The notes: a model not told the origin generated them from the sequence alone. Positions 5,777 to 14,542 are shown, counted from the first letter of the stretch. The stretch: 14,599 bases of DNA from Chloroflexota bacterium (GCA_021789355.1 JAJYJR010000073.1:1-14599), one strand, 5' to 3'. A program made the numbers and translations.

Positions 5777-7201
5777 TCACGTCGCTGCCACGGCCGGCAA
5801 GGTGCGCGTCTTTTGCTCGGCCTGGCGGAGCTTGCGCACCATCGACTGCAGGAGCTTCCAGCCGATCTCGCCGTTGCCCTGGACGAGCGGCCGGAAGTCC
5901 CAGTAGGTGATTCCCGAGCAGACCAGGTCGCTCACCGCGACGACCGTCGCGGACCGGGGACCCTCGTCGATCAGCGCGATCTCCCCGAAGTAGTCGCGCG
6001 GCCCGAGCGTCGTGCGCTGGACGCCGCCGACGAGGACCGCCGCCTCGCCGGCATCGATCAGGAAGAACGCGGCGCCTCCGGTGCCTTCGCGGATCACGGT
6101 CTCGCCGGCCGTGAACCGGCGCTGCTTGAACAGGCGCGCTATCTGGGTGCGCTCCTCGTCGTCGAGCTCCGCGAAGAGCGGGACGGGCTTCAGGGCGTCG
6201 GCACGGTCCGCGGCGCTATCAGCATCGCCGTCCACGCCGGCGTCGCCGTCCACACCGGCGTCGCCGTGCACGCCGGCGTCGCCGTGCACGCCGACGCCCT
6301 CGTCCGCCGCCCCGACGCCGGTGCTTCGCGCCGGAGCAGGAACGCGCCCGGAGGTCGTCGTGACCGCCCGGCACTGCAGCAGGTAGAGCGTCCCTCCCGC
6401 GAACGCCCACTCGACGTCGCGCCCCGGACCGTAGATCTCCTCGCACCTGACGGCGAGGTTGCCGAGCGCGCCGATTTGGCCGTCATCGAGGCAGATCTGT
6501 TCGGAGCGGTCTCGCCCAACGGGTTCCTCGACCGTCCCGCCCCCGGGCGTCGCGCGCACGGCGACCTGCTTGCGGCCCGCCGTGCGCTCGAGCACCCGCC
6601 CTGAGCGGTCGACGCGGAAGTGGTCCGGGATCACCAGCCCCGCGACCACCGCTTCGCCCAGCCCCCAGGCGGCCTCCACGACGCGCTCGTCCGCGCCGGT
6701 CACCGGATTCTGGGTGAACATCACGCCCGCCGACTCCGGGTTGAGGAGCGACTGGACGACCACGCCGATGCTCGGACGGGCGAAGAGGCCGACACGCAGG
6801 CGGTAGGAGATGGCCGAATCGGAGTTGGCCGACCACCAGATCTCCTTCAACGCCGGGACCAGCAGGTCCACGGACGGGACGTTGAGCACGGTGCGGTGCT
6901 GGCCGGCGAAGCTCGCGTCGGCCCCGTCCTCGTCGGCGGCGGACGAGCGGACGGCGAGCGGGGTTTCCAGCGCACCCGCTGCCGCGACCACCGCGTCGAT
7001 GACCGCGTGCTCCCCGGTGGCGACCGCCTCGACGACCGCCCCGGAGAGCGCGACACCGGGGGGAACCGGGAGCCCCGCCCGCAGCGCGTCGCCGAGCCCG
7101 ACGGCCTTCGAGCCGAACAGCGCCGTGTCGCGTGCGTCGACGAGCGAGACGATTCCCTCGGCGGCCCTCTTCTCGGGCACCTCCGCGGTGTGCCCGGTCA
7201 C
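5777..7201 (-). CDS. PEP/pyruvate-binding (PEP synthase N-terminal, ATP-binding) protein fused to a cyclic-nucleotide-binding domain
   Basis: A 474-residue two-domain protein. Residues about 20-283 are the ATP-grasp half of PEP synthase/PPDK: SKAVGLGDALRAGLPVPPG (K32), LAVRSSAADEDG (R85), ADASFAGQ, AGVMFTQNPVTG, AAWGLGEAVVAG and DVEWAFAGGTLYLLQCRAV. This half uses ATP to phosphorylate a histidine on a partner domain. That histidine is absent here and is supplied by the gene just upstream. Residues 284-335 are a Gly/Asp-rich linker with a six-residue repeat. Residues 336-460 are a cyclic-nucleotide-binding domain with the phosphate cassette FGEIALIDEGPRSATV (E407, R416, same spacing as in PKA regulatory subunits). 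The start is GTG 7201, overlapping the previous stop as GTGA, so translation is coupled. The architecture suggests allosteric control of phosphotransfer by cAMP or a related nucleotide. The substrate is unknown. Confidence 0.88.
   Translation of the reverse strand: MTGHTAEVPEKRAAEGIVSLVDARDTALFGSKAVGLGDALRAGLPVPPGVALSGAVVEAVATGEHAVIDAVVAAAGALETPLAVRSSAADEDGADASFAGQHRTVLNVPSVDLLVPALKEIWWSANSDSAISYRLRVGLFARPSIGVVVQSLLNPESAGVMFTQNPVTGADERVVEAAWGLGEAVVAGLVIPDHFRVDRSGRVLERTAGRKQVAVRATPGGGTVEEPVGRDRSEQICLDDGQIGALGNLAVRCEEIYGPGRDVEWAFAGGTLYLLQCRAVTTTSGRVPAPARSTGVGAADEGVGVHGDAGVHGDAGVDGDAGVDGDADSAADRADALKPVPLFAELDDEERTQIARLFKQRRFTAGETVIREGTGGAAFFLIDAGEAAVLVGGVQRTTLGPRDYFGEIALIDEGPRSATVVAVSDLVCSGITYWDFRPLVQGNGEIGWKLLQSMVRKLRQAEQKTRTLPAVAAT
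6225..6296 (-). repeat. Four tandem 18-bp repeats inside the interdomain linker
   Basis: Four head-to-tail units (6225-6242, 6243-6260, 6261-6278, 6279-6296) differ at no more than three positions. Each encodes the hexapeptide G-D-A-G-V-(H/D) on the minus strand. The number of units keeps the frame, so copy number could vary without breaking the protein. Confidence 0.9.
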
Positions 7202-8838
7202 CCGAGCAGCGCCACTTCGCCCGAGGTGCCGTCGACGCGCACGCGCATGCCGTCGGCGATGCGCTCGGTGGCGTCCCGTGTACCGACGACGCCCGGGATC
7301 CCGTACTCGCGCGCCACGATCGCCGAGTGCGACAGCAGTCCGCCGTGGTCGGTGACGATCGCGCCGAGGAGCGGCAGAAGGATGTTGAACGCTTCGGACG
7401 TCGCCTGTGTCACCAGCACGTCGCCCTGCAGGATGCGGTCGAACTCTGCGGGACCTGAGATCAGGCGCGCCGGTCCCTCGTAGACACCCTGGCTCGCCGC
7501 GAGGCCGCGGAGGAGGTCGCCCTCGTGCTGCACCTCCCCGGCGCCGAAGACCGACCCCATCGCGAAGGCGACCGCCTGCATGAGGCGGACCACCATCGGC
7601 GGGAGGCCCGACAGGTCGGGGGGAGGAGGCGGCGGCGGCCCGAGCAGCGGTGGAGCATCCTTCGCGCTGTGCGTCGCCCGGTACTGCGCCCGACCCGCCA
7701 GCTCGTCGGCGGACGGACCCTCGGACTTGCCCACCAGCGAGCACATCTCGTCGAGGCCGGCGTCGACGACGTGCTCGACGTCGTGGACGAGCCAGCGCTC
7801 GGCGAGCCGCCGGCCGGCCTCCAGAGCCGCGCGCCGCATGAGGCCGGACGCCCAGATGTCGCTGTAGACGCCGCGCTCGTCGCGAAGCCGGTAAGTCAGC
7901 CGGGACTCGGCGAGCAACTCGTCGAACTCGGCCCGGTTCTGCTCGGGGACGCTGTCACGGACATCCGCGATCCGGTCGTCGAGCCCCTCGTCACCGGCGC
8001 GCCCGGCGACCGCGGCCCGAATCGCGCGGAGCAGCGCGTCGGGAAGCTCGAGCGCAGACGGCTCGCAGATGTCGAAGCCGTCGAGCAAGCGGAAGCCGAT
8101 CAGGTCGAGGTATGCGGAGGCGGCCTCCCCCGGCTCTCCCCCCAGCGCGCGGAGCGCCGCGAGCACGTCGGCCGGCTCGCCGTCTGACTCGAGCAGGTCG
8201 CGGGCGGAGCGGTTCTCGCGCAGTGCCCTCATCAGCCGCTGCTGCTCGTCGGAGCCTCCCGCCGAGACCGGTGCCGAACCGCGGGTCAGGCTGAGCAGCT
8301 CTGCCGGCGGCCGCCCCGTCCACTCCGACACGTGGAGCAGGAAGTTGCCGGTCGGCACGAGCGCGGAGGCGGTGAAGCGCATGTGCTGGCTGATCATCGC
8401 GGAGTGGTGGTCCCGGCAGCGGATCAGGTACGCGATCAGCTCGTCGTCGCTGAGCGCCTCGGGATCCACAGCCTGGATCGACCGGTGCTGGGCGATCGAG
8501 GCCGGCTTGCGGCTCTCCTCCCACTCGGACAGTTGCTCGCGCCACAACTTCTCGCGGAGCACCTTCTCCGCCCGGGCGAAACGCTCGGAGATCTCCGCGT
8601 CGGGCACCGGGCTCATCTGGTTGTACGCGAACCCGTTGACGTAGGAGGTCTTCAGGCCGTCGATGAGCATCCCGTAGAACCGGGCGAAGTCAGCGGTGCC
8701 GGCGTTGAAAGCCGCAGGGTGTGTCTCCGCCCAGTAACGGGTCACCGGGCGGGGGAAGTGCACCGGGTCCAGCGCCCAGCTGCCCGGCCCCGGCGGGTCG
8801 AACCGCAGTTCGGCAGCGGCACTCACGTCAGTTGTCAC
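7198..8838 (-). CDS. PEP-utilising enzyme, phosphohistidine (swivelling) domain protein; phenylphosphate synthase PpsA-like
   Basis: A 546-residue protein lacking the ATP-grasp domain of PEP synthase. Residues about 1-400 are a mostly helical region starting ALDPVHFPRPVTRYWAE, comparable to the central or acceptor-binding part of PEP-synthase-like enzymes such as phenylphosphate synthase PpsA or rifampin phosphotransferase. Seven consecutive prolines (401-407) form a hinge. The C-terminal 120 residues are the PEP-utiliser mobile domain with GDVLVTQATSEAFNILLPLL and TDHGGLLSHSAIVAREYGIP, in which H504 is the expected phosphate carrier. Order and content suggest H504 receives phosphate from ATP bound by the next gene product and passes it to a small molecule held by the helical region. 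GTG 8838 is preferred over upstream starts because a GAGGGGGG ribosome site and a promoter lie just before it. The substrate is unknown. Confidence 0.85.
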   Translation of the reverse strand: MTTDVSAAAELRFDPPGPGSWALDPVHFPRPVTRYWAETHPAAFNAGTADFARFYGMLIDGLKTSYVNGFAYNQMSPVPDAEISERFARAEKVLREKLWREQLSEWEESRKPASIAQHRSIQAVDPEALSDDELIAYLIRCRDHHSAMISQHMRFTASALVPTGNFLLHVSEWTGRPPAELLSLTRGSAPVSAGGSDEQQRLMRALRENRSARDLLESDGEPADVLAALRALGGEPGEAASAYLDLIGFRLLDGFDICEPSALELPDALLRAIRAAVAGRAGDEGLDDRIADVRDSVPEQNRAEFDELLAESRLTYRLRDERGVYSDIWASGLMRRAALEAGRRLAERWLVHDVEHVVDAGLDEMCSLVGKSEGPSADELAGRAQYRATHSAKDAPPLLGPPPPPPPDLSGLPPMVVRLMQAVAFAMGSVFGAGEVQHEGDLLRGLAASQGVYEGPARLISGPAEFDRILQGDVLVTQATSEAFNILLPLLGAIVTDHGGLLSHSAIVAREYGIPGVVGTRDATERIADGMRVRVDGTSGEVALLG

Positions 8839-8886
8839 AAGGCCCCCCCTCGCTGGGCGGCGCGCAGAGCACCGCTTCGCAGGACG

Positions 8887-8915
8887 ATTATCCACGGATT
8901 GCTCCTCGGCCGCAA
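8887..8915 (-). promoter_or_regulatory. Sigma-70-type promoter of the split PEP synthase-like operon
   Basis: On the minus strand, TTGCGG (8910-8915) is separated by exactly 17 nt from GATAAT (8887-8892). The predicted start near 8880 gives a leader of about 40 nt that includes the GAGGGGGG ribosome site before GTG 8838. This suggests the two PEP-related genes can be transcribed independently of the acyl-CoA genes upstream. Confidence 0.55.
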
Positions 8916-9102
8916 GGGGCAATCTCCCTACCGTCCTCGCAGCCCGCGGGGCGCGAGGCGGATTGGGGGCGGCGTGGCAACGACTGCAGTCAGGCGTCAG
9001 GCAGCGCTAGCAACCAGCGGTCGCCAGGGCCGAGACCTGCGGCGGGCGCGACCCGCTGGTCCGGCGTTGCCGACGAGGGTGTCTGCGTCAAGTGTGTGGG
9101 GT

Positions 9103-9120
9103 CGCGGGGCTATCCCCGCG
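9103..9120 (-). terminator. Hairpin after the crotonase gene
   Basis: CGCGGGG (9103-9109) and CCCCGCG (9114-9120) make a perfect 7-bp GC stem with a CTAT loop, 38 nt beyond the stop codon at 9158. No T-run follows. It is the best terminator candidate for the upstream acyl-CoA transcript and separates it from the next promoter. Confidence 0.45.
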
Positions 9121-9157
9121 CGACCGCCTCCTCCCGGGGCGATACTTCATGCGCTGC

Positions 9158-9964
9158 TCATTTGCCGGCGTACGCGGACGGGAAGCGCGGTGGGCGTCTC
9201 TCCTGCAGCGCCGTGGCGCCTTCGACGACGTCGGGCCCCATGAAGCACAGCATCTCGTAGGCGGCGGACTGGTCGAAGATGGGTCCGGCCATCTTGAGCC
9301 AGTTGTTGAGCGAGCGCTTCGTCAAGCGGATCGCGAGCTGCGAGCCGGTGGCCAGGCTGTCGGCCACGCGAAGCGCCTCGTCGAGCACCTGCTCGCGCGG
9401 TACGGCCTTGCTCACCATGCCCAGCCGCTCGGCCTCCTCCCCGGTGATCATCTCGCCAGTGAGCAGGTAGTAGCGGGCCTTGGCCATTCCGCACAGCAAC
9501 GGCCACAGGATGGCGGCGTGGTCGCCCGCCGCCACACCGAGCTTGACGTGGCCGTCGCCGAGTTTGGCGTCGAGCGCGCAGATGGAGACGTCGGCGAGGA
9601 GCGCCACGACGGCCCCGGCGCCGACCGCGACGCCGTTGATGGCGGAGATCACCGGCTTCTCGCAGTTGATGATGTTGTAGACCATGTCGCTCATCTCGTG
9701 CAGCATGTGTGCGACGCGGTCGTGGTCGCCGGCCAGGCGTTGCACCATCCCGAGGTCTCCACCGGCAGAGAACGCCTTGCCCGCGCCGGTTATGACGGCG
9801 ACCCGTGTCTCCGGGTCGGCGGCGACGTCGGTCCACACGCGGGCCAGCTCCCCGTGCAGCTGCTCGTCGGTGGCGTTGTACTTCGCGGGGTTGTCGATGG
9901 TGATCAGCAGAACGCCGTTGTCTCGGCGGTCGAAGCGCAACTGCTCGTACTCGCTGTACTTCAT
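9158..9964 (-). CDS. Crotonase-fold (enoyl-CoA hydratase/isomerase family) protein
   Basis: A 268-residue crotonase-superfamily protein that binds an acyl-CoA thioester. The oxyanion-hole elements are present: [10 protein letters not shown] (63-72) and [17 protein letters not shown] (109-125). The C-terminal helical region (about 200-260) is complete. The two glutamates that hydrate enoyl-CoA in classical crotonase (E144 and E164) align with H139 ([15 protein letters not shown]) and Y165 ([11 protein letters not shown]), so water addition by the standard route is doubtful. An isomerase, hydrolase, lyase or atypical hydratase role is possible. The ATG at 9964 has a GAGGAG ribosome site 7 nt upstream. 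It lies 157 nt downstream of the ligase gene on the same strand and probably belongs to the same pathway. Confidence 0.9.
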   Translation of the reverse strand: MKYSEYEQLRFDRRDNGVLLITIDNPAKYNATDEQLHGELARVWTDVAADPETRVAVITGAGKAFSAGGDLGMVQRLAGDHDRVAHMLHEMSDMVYNIINCEKPVISAINGVAVGAGAVVALLADVSICALDAKLGDGHVKLGVAAGDHAAILWPLLCGMAKARYYLLTGEMITGEEAERLGMVSKAVPREQVLDEALRVADSLATGSQLAIRLTKRSLNNWLKMAGPIFDQSAAYEMLCFMGPDVVEGATALQERRPPRFPSAYAGK

Positions 9965-9971
9965 GGGGTAG

Positions 9972-9977
9972 CTCCTC
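9972..9977 (-). promoter_or_regulatory. Ribosome binding site of the crotonase gene
   Basis: GAGGAG on the minus strand lies 7 nt before ATG 9964 and fixes this start. In the 157-bp gap behind it no convincing promoter was found (only a lone TTGAGA), so read-through from the ligase gene is likely. Confidence 0.6.
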
Positions 9978-10121
9978 GCTCGGGTAAAGGCTTCGACGCC
10001 GGTAAGCGCCGTTGCGCTGGGCGGTTTCTCAATCTCAGGGGTGCCGTCGCACAGGGCCGTAACACGATGGCGCCGGCGACGGAGGCGGGGACGGCGGCAA
10101 CGTCGACCCGCGCGGTGCTCG

Positions 10122-11729
<1,608 letters not shown>

Positions 11730-11734
11730 TTCGT

Positions 11735-11740
11735 CTCCTT
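11735..11740 (-). promoter_or_regulatory. Ribosome binding site overlapping the upstream stop codon
   Basis: On the minus strand the last two bases of the dehydrogenase stop TAA are the first two of AAGGAG, which is 5 nt from the ligase GTG. The arrangement makes the ligase start depend on the dehydrogenase reading frame ending there. Confidence 0.8.
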
Positions 11741-12884
11741 ACGGTGCGTACCGGCGGCCGAGCAGGTTCCGGGCGATGACGAGCTTCGAGGCCTGCGCAG
11801 TACCGTCGCCGATCTCGAGTCCGATGACGTCGCGCAGCCTCTGCCCGATGGGGCTGTCCGACGAGTACGCGACATGGCCGAAGGTCAGCAGGCACTGGTG
11901 GATCGCGTCGACCGAGATCTTCGGGGCCCAGAACTTGGCCATCGCCGCCTCCGTGCTGTGCTCGAGGCCCCGGTCCTTGCGCCACAGCGCCTCGTAGCAC
12001 ACGTGCCGCGCCCCGCTCAGGTAGGTCGCGATCTCGGCCAAGGGGAAGGCCACGCCCTGGAATCGGCCGATCGGCGAGCCAAACGCCTCCCGATCGCGTG
12101 CCCACTGCAGCGCCTCGTCGAGTGACTGCTGCGCGGCACCGAGACACGCCAGGCCGATGATCGCCCGGGAGTAGTCGAATCCCTTCATCACGGAAGAAAA
12201 GCCGTCGCCCTCGGCACCCACAAGGTTGCGGCGTCCGACCGGCATGCCGTCGAAGTGCAGCGAGGCTCTCCCGATCGAGCGGCCGCCGAGGTCGTCGAAG
12301 GCAGCACGGCTCACGAAGCGATCGTCGAGCTCGGCGTAGAACGCGCTGACCCCGTGCGCACCCGCGCCGCCGGTGCGCGCCAGCACGAGAATGGTGTGAG
12401 CGTCCATGCCGAGGGTGATGGACGTCTTCTCGCCGCTGAGTCGCCAGCCTTCGCCGTCGGGCACGGCACGCATTGTCAGCTGCGCCGCGTCCGTCCCGTG
12501 ACCTGGTTCGGTGACTCCGAGCGCCGGGATGTGTGTGCCGTCGGCGATGCGCGGCAGCCAGCGCTCCTGCTGCTCGCTCGACGCATTCCGGACCAACACG
12601 TCACCGACGAGCGCCGACAGGATGATGAGGTAGGTCGCGTCGAAATGGGCTCGGCCGACCTCCTCGGCTGCGACGCCGGCGAGCACCGCGCTCGCCCCCT
12701 GGCCGCCGTACCGCTCGGGGATCCGCAGCCCGGTCAAACCGATACCCGCCATGTCGGCGACCAACTGCGGCCGTAGCTTCGCCGCTCGGTCGTCGGTCTG
12801 GTAGTGGGGCGCCAGAGACTTCGTGGCGAAGCGGCGCAGTTGGTCACGGAATGCCTCTTCGGCGCCGTCCAACCCGAAGTCCAT
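11739..12884 (-). CDS. Acyl-CoA dehydrogenase with an aspartate at the usual catalytic glutamate position
   Basis: A 381-residue FAD-dependent acyl-CoA dehydrogenase (alpha,beta-desaturation of an acyl-CoA, electrons to ETF). The N-terminal helical domain holds RIPERYGGQGAS. The middle beta domain holds GVTEPGHGTDAAQLTMRAV and GEKTSITLG (flavin and substrate contacts). The C-terminal helical domain holds FDYSRAIIGLACLGAAQQSLDEAL and REAFGSPIGRFQ. At the catalytic site the family's EGT reads EIGDGTAQ, giving Asp (about D360) instead of Glu. The alternative glutamate of isovaleryl-CoA-type enzymes (D.ER) is also absent (FDYSR). ATG 12884 is chosen because GGAGG lies 9 nt upstream; the GTG nine bases earlier falls inside the ribosome site. 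It is the first gene of the leftward operon and divergent from the TetR gene. Confidence 0.92.
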   Translation of the reverse strand: MDFGLDGAEEAFRDQLRRFATKSLAPHYQTDDRAAKLRPQLVADMAGIGLTGLRIPERYGGQGASAVLAGVAAEEVGRAHFDATYLIILSALVGDVLVRNASSEQQERWLPRIADGTHIPALGVTEPGHGTDAAQLTMRAVPDGEGWRLSGEKTSITLGMDAHTILVLARTGGAGAHGVSAFYAELDDRFVSRAAFDDLGGRSIGRASLHFDGMPVGRRNLVGAEGDGFSSVMKGFDYSRAIIGLACLGAAQQSLDEALQWARDREAFGSPIGRFQGVAFPLAEIATYLSGARHVCYEALWRKDRGLEHSTEAAMAKFWAPKISVDAIHQCLLTFGHVAYSSDSPIGQRLRDVIGLEIGDGTAQASKLVIARNLLGRRYAP

Positions 12885-12907
12885 GTTTTTCACCTCCCTC
12901 GTGCAAC

Positions 12908-12947
12908 AATGAATTGTCGTTCACTGTAGAATGAATATGGATTCACT
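12908..12947. promoter_or_regulatory. Tandem operator pair for the divergent TetR regulator
   Basis: Two copies of AATGAA-N6-TTCACT lie at 12908-12925 and 12930-12947, separated by GTAG and centred 22 bp apart, i.e. on the same DNA face two turns apart. Each is a near-perfect dyad (AATGAA against AGTGAA). Together they cover the spacer and start region of the leftward promoter and the -10 of the rightward one. This fits a TetR regulator repressing itself and the acyl-CoA operon. Confidence 0.8.
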
Positions 12948-12952
12948 GTCAA
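12923..12952 (-). promoter_or_regulatory. Promoter of the acyl-CoA dehydrogenase operon
   Basis: On the minus strand a perfect TTGACA (12947-12952) is followed after 18 nt by TACAGT (12923-12928). The predicted start near 12916 gives a leader of about 32 nt containing GGGAGGTG. One operator copy fills the spacer and the other lies over the start site. Confidence 0.7.
12927..12932 (+). promoter_or_regulatory. -10 box of the tetR-type gene
   Basis: TAGAAT matches TATAAT at five of six positions and sits between the two operators. No good -35 is seen. A start near 12939 would place the two upstream ATGs (12931, 12937) outside or at the very end of the message, supporting GTG 13006 as the true start. 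Confidence 0.45.
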
Positions 12953-13005
12953 GGGCCGATCGACTAACGTGTGAAGCGGAGATTCATGCACGAGGGAAGA
13001 ATGCC

Positions 13006-13692
13006 GTGAGCACGGGCGCCGTGCCCGCCGAAGCGCGCGACGCCCGGGCGCGCCGGCGCAGCGAGCAGCTGCTCCAGGCCGCGGCCAGGTTGATGGAACG
13101 GGATGGTTCTGACTCCGTCGCCATGCAGGCCGTCGCGGAGGAGGCGGGCGTCAGTGTCGGGTTGATCTACCGCTACTTCGGCGGAAAGAACGACCTGCTC
13201 CTCGCGGTGATCGTCGACGTGCTCGACAGCTTCGGCACCGCCGTGCCGGCGGCGGTGGCCGCAGCCGGCGACGATCCGGTGCGCCAGCTCGCCGCTGCGT
13301 TCCGCGCGTACTGCGAGGTGATCGACGCGCACCGGCACGCGGCCGTCCTCACCTACCGCGAGAGCAAGGCGCTGACGGCGGAGGGACGGCGCACGATCAA
13401 GGACCTTGAGGTGGCGACCAGCGAGCCCCTGCGCGAGATCCTCCGCAAGGGCATCGCGGCCGAAGTGTTCCAGCCGGTCGACGTCGTCCTCGTGTCCTAC
13501 AACCTGCTGCTACTCACCCATGCATGGGCCCTCAAGCACTGGTACTTCGAGGATGACTTCAGCCTCGACGGCTACGTCCGCGAGCAGACCGCCCTGGCGC
13601 TGGCGGCGCTCCTCCCGCCAGGTGGCCGCCGCAAGTACTCGGCGCTTCTCGCTACCGGTCCAACCCCGCCCCGCGGCCGGAAAAGGTCCTGA
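13006..13692 (+). CDS. TetR-family transcriptional regulator
   Basis: A 228-residue TetR/AcrR-type repressor. The N-terminal DNA-binding domain runs RRRSEQLLQAAARLMERDG...VAMQAVAEEAGVSVGLIYRYFGGKNDLLLAVI, a textbook helix-turn-helix with the GLIYRYFGGK signature. The remaining all-helical part is the ligand and dimer domain, including LTYRESKALTAEGRRTIKDLE and LLLLTHAWALKHWYFEDDF, a form often seen in regulators of fatty-acid or acyl-CoA catabolism. The GTG at 13006 is preferred, with GAGGG upstream. Extending to ATG 12931 would put the coding start inside the second operator and add 25 residues unlike the family. It is transcribed divergently from the acyl-CoA operon and most likely represses it until an acyl-CoA-type ligand binds (inference). 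Confidence 0.92.
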   Translation: MSTGAVPAEARDARARRRSEQLLQAAARLMERDGSDSVAMQAVAEEAGVSVGLIYRYFGGKNDLLLAVIVDVLDSFGTAVPAAVAAAGDDPVRQLAAAFRAYCEVIDAHRHAAVLTYRESKALTAEGRRTIKDLEVATSEPLREILRKGIAAEVFQPVDVVLVSYNLLLLTHAWALKHWYFEDDFSLDGYVREQTALALAALLPPGGRRKYSALLATGPTPPRGRKRS

Positions 13693-13873
13693 TCGGGCCG
13701 GCCCCCTGCGACAACCCGTGTTTCCAATCGCTCAACCTTAGGGCGCCCCGCATGATTGATCAGTCCTACTTGGATAGCGGGGTCCCCCACCTGAGTTCGG
13801 GGGGCGCGTAGCTTGGAGACCTCCGATTCGCGAGCCTTCTCCTGGTGATCCGACCGCCTCTGAGCTGGGGGCG

Positions 13874-14395
13874 TTGCGTGAGGTGGTGGAGTCTCAGGGT
13901 CGGCGGATCGAGGAGCTGATCGGCGCGCTGGCGGCCCGTGACGCCCGGATCGTGGAGTTGGAGAAGCTCCTCGAGGAGTCGCGGCGTTCGGGGAAACGTC
14001 AGGCGGCGTCGTTCTCCAAGGGCGAGGCAGCGGATGAGCGGAAGCGTCCGGGCCGCAAGCGCGGACGGGGACACGGCCCTCACGGTCATCGCATGGCCCC
14101 CGCGAACATCGACCGGGAAGTGGATGCCCCGCTGCCGGGCTGCTGCCCGCACTGCGGCGTCGATGTTGTACACGAGCGTGACGCCGAGCAGTTCCAGACC
14201 GACCTGCCCGCCCTGCCGGCCCCGGTGGTCACCAGGTTCACCGTCGGCGTCGGCCGTTGCCGGGCATGCGGGAGAAGAGTTCAGAGCCGCCATCCCGAGC
14301 AGACGTCCGACGCGCTCGGCGCGGCCGGATCGCAGATAGGGCCAGTGGCCAACGCCTGCGGAACGCAAAGCTGGTTTTTCGTACGAGCCGTTTGA
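13874..14395 (+). pseudogene. Truncated IS66-family transposase (N-terminal part)
   Basis: About 155 residues match the beginning of IS66-type transposases in order: an N-terminal coiled coil (VESQGRRIEELIGALAARDARIVELEKLLEE), a basic Gly/Arg/His-rich segment (GRKRGRGHGPHGHR), then the zinc-ribbon with CCPHCG and CRACG pairs around FQTDLPALPAPVVTRFTVGVG, then RHPEQTSDALGAAGSQIGPVA. The catalytic DDE domain that should follow is missing: after about 14346 the frame reads unrelated sequence and stops at 14395. Intact proteins of this family are around 450-550 residues. The in-frame TTG at 13874 is the only usual start codon after the stop at 13775; the frame upstream (WRPPIREPSPGDPTASELG) may belong to the protein too. 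It lies just downstream of the TetR gene. Confidence 0.85.
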
Positions 14396-14474
14396 TCGAC
14401 GCCCGCTCGGCTGGGATCTACAGCCGTCCCGGTCCTGCTCGGGGGCATGGCGGCCGTCCTCGCAAGGGTTCGTC
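14347..14474 (+). pseudogene. Possible fragment of a second DDE transposase
   Basis: In a different frame from the IS66 fragment and starting about where its similarity ends, the sequence reads LRNAKLVFRTSRLIDARSAG then IYSRPGPARGHGGRPRKGSS. The pattern R..D A..Y..PGP.R...GRPRKG resembles a segment found in some IS4/IS701-like DDE transposases. There is no start codon, and the resemblance ends within about 45 codons. The identification is tentative. Confidence 0.3.
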
Positions 14475-14542
14475 TGTCGACCGTCACGGAATTCCCTGGC
14501 GTTTCTGTCAGGTAATTCCCTCGTCGGGCATGCGGTTTCTTT

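Larger units (their letters stand above)
8839..9157. other. Intergenic region between the crotonase gene and the PEP-related pair
   Basis: 319 bases without a gene. It holds the promoter at 8887-8915 and the hairpin at 9103-9120. The short frames crossing it have no ribosome sites and no recognisable products. I looked for further copies of the AATGAA-N6-TTCACT operator found near 12930 and saw none. Confidence 0.6.

Noticed and set aside
6225..6296. CRISPR-like direct repeats
   Set aside because: The units are contiguous 18-mers with no spacers, inside a gene and in frame.
5603..6604. 333-residue plus-strand open frame starting in the IS leader hairpin
   Set aside because: It runs opposite the cNMP and ATP-grasp coding sequence. 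Its GTG/ATG lies inside the hairpin, and the repeat HAGVAVHTGVAVH is just the reverse reading of the 18-bp units.
7202..7744. Upstream extension of the PEP-binding frame into a 655-residue protein
   Set aside because: The extra 180 residues are Arg/Gly-rich antisense-like sequence overlapping the phosphohistidine domain of the upstream gene. The GTGA overlap at 7198-7201 gives a normal N-terminus.
8839..8922. N-terminal extension of the phosphohistidine protein to 8922
   Set aside because: The extension crosses the predicted promoter (8887-8915) and ribosome site and encodes an Arg-rich leader unlike the body of the protein.
12885..12893. GTG at 12893 as start of the dehydrogenase
   Set aside because: It overlaps the end of the ribosome binding site; ATG 12884 is at the right distance from GGAGG.
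12931..13005. ATG at 12931 or 12937 as start of the TetR protein
   Set aside because: Both lie within the second operator and at or before the expected transcription start, and the added residues are not typical of the family.
13693..13700. GGGCCGGCCC-type palindrome after the TetR gene as a terminator
   Set aside because: It is a self-complementary site with no loop and no T-tract, expected by chance in GC-rich DNA.
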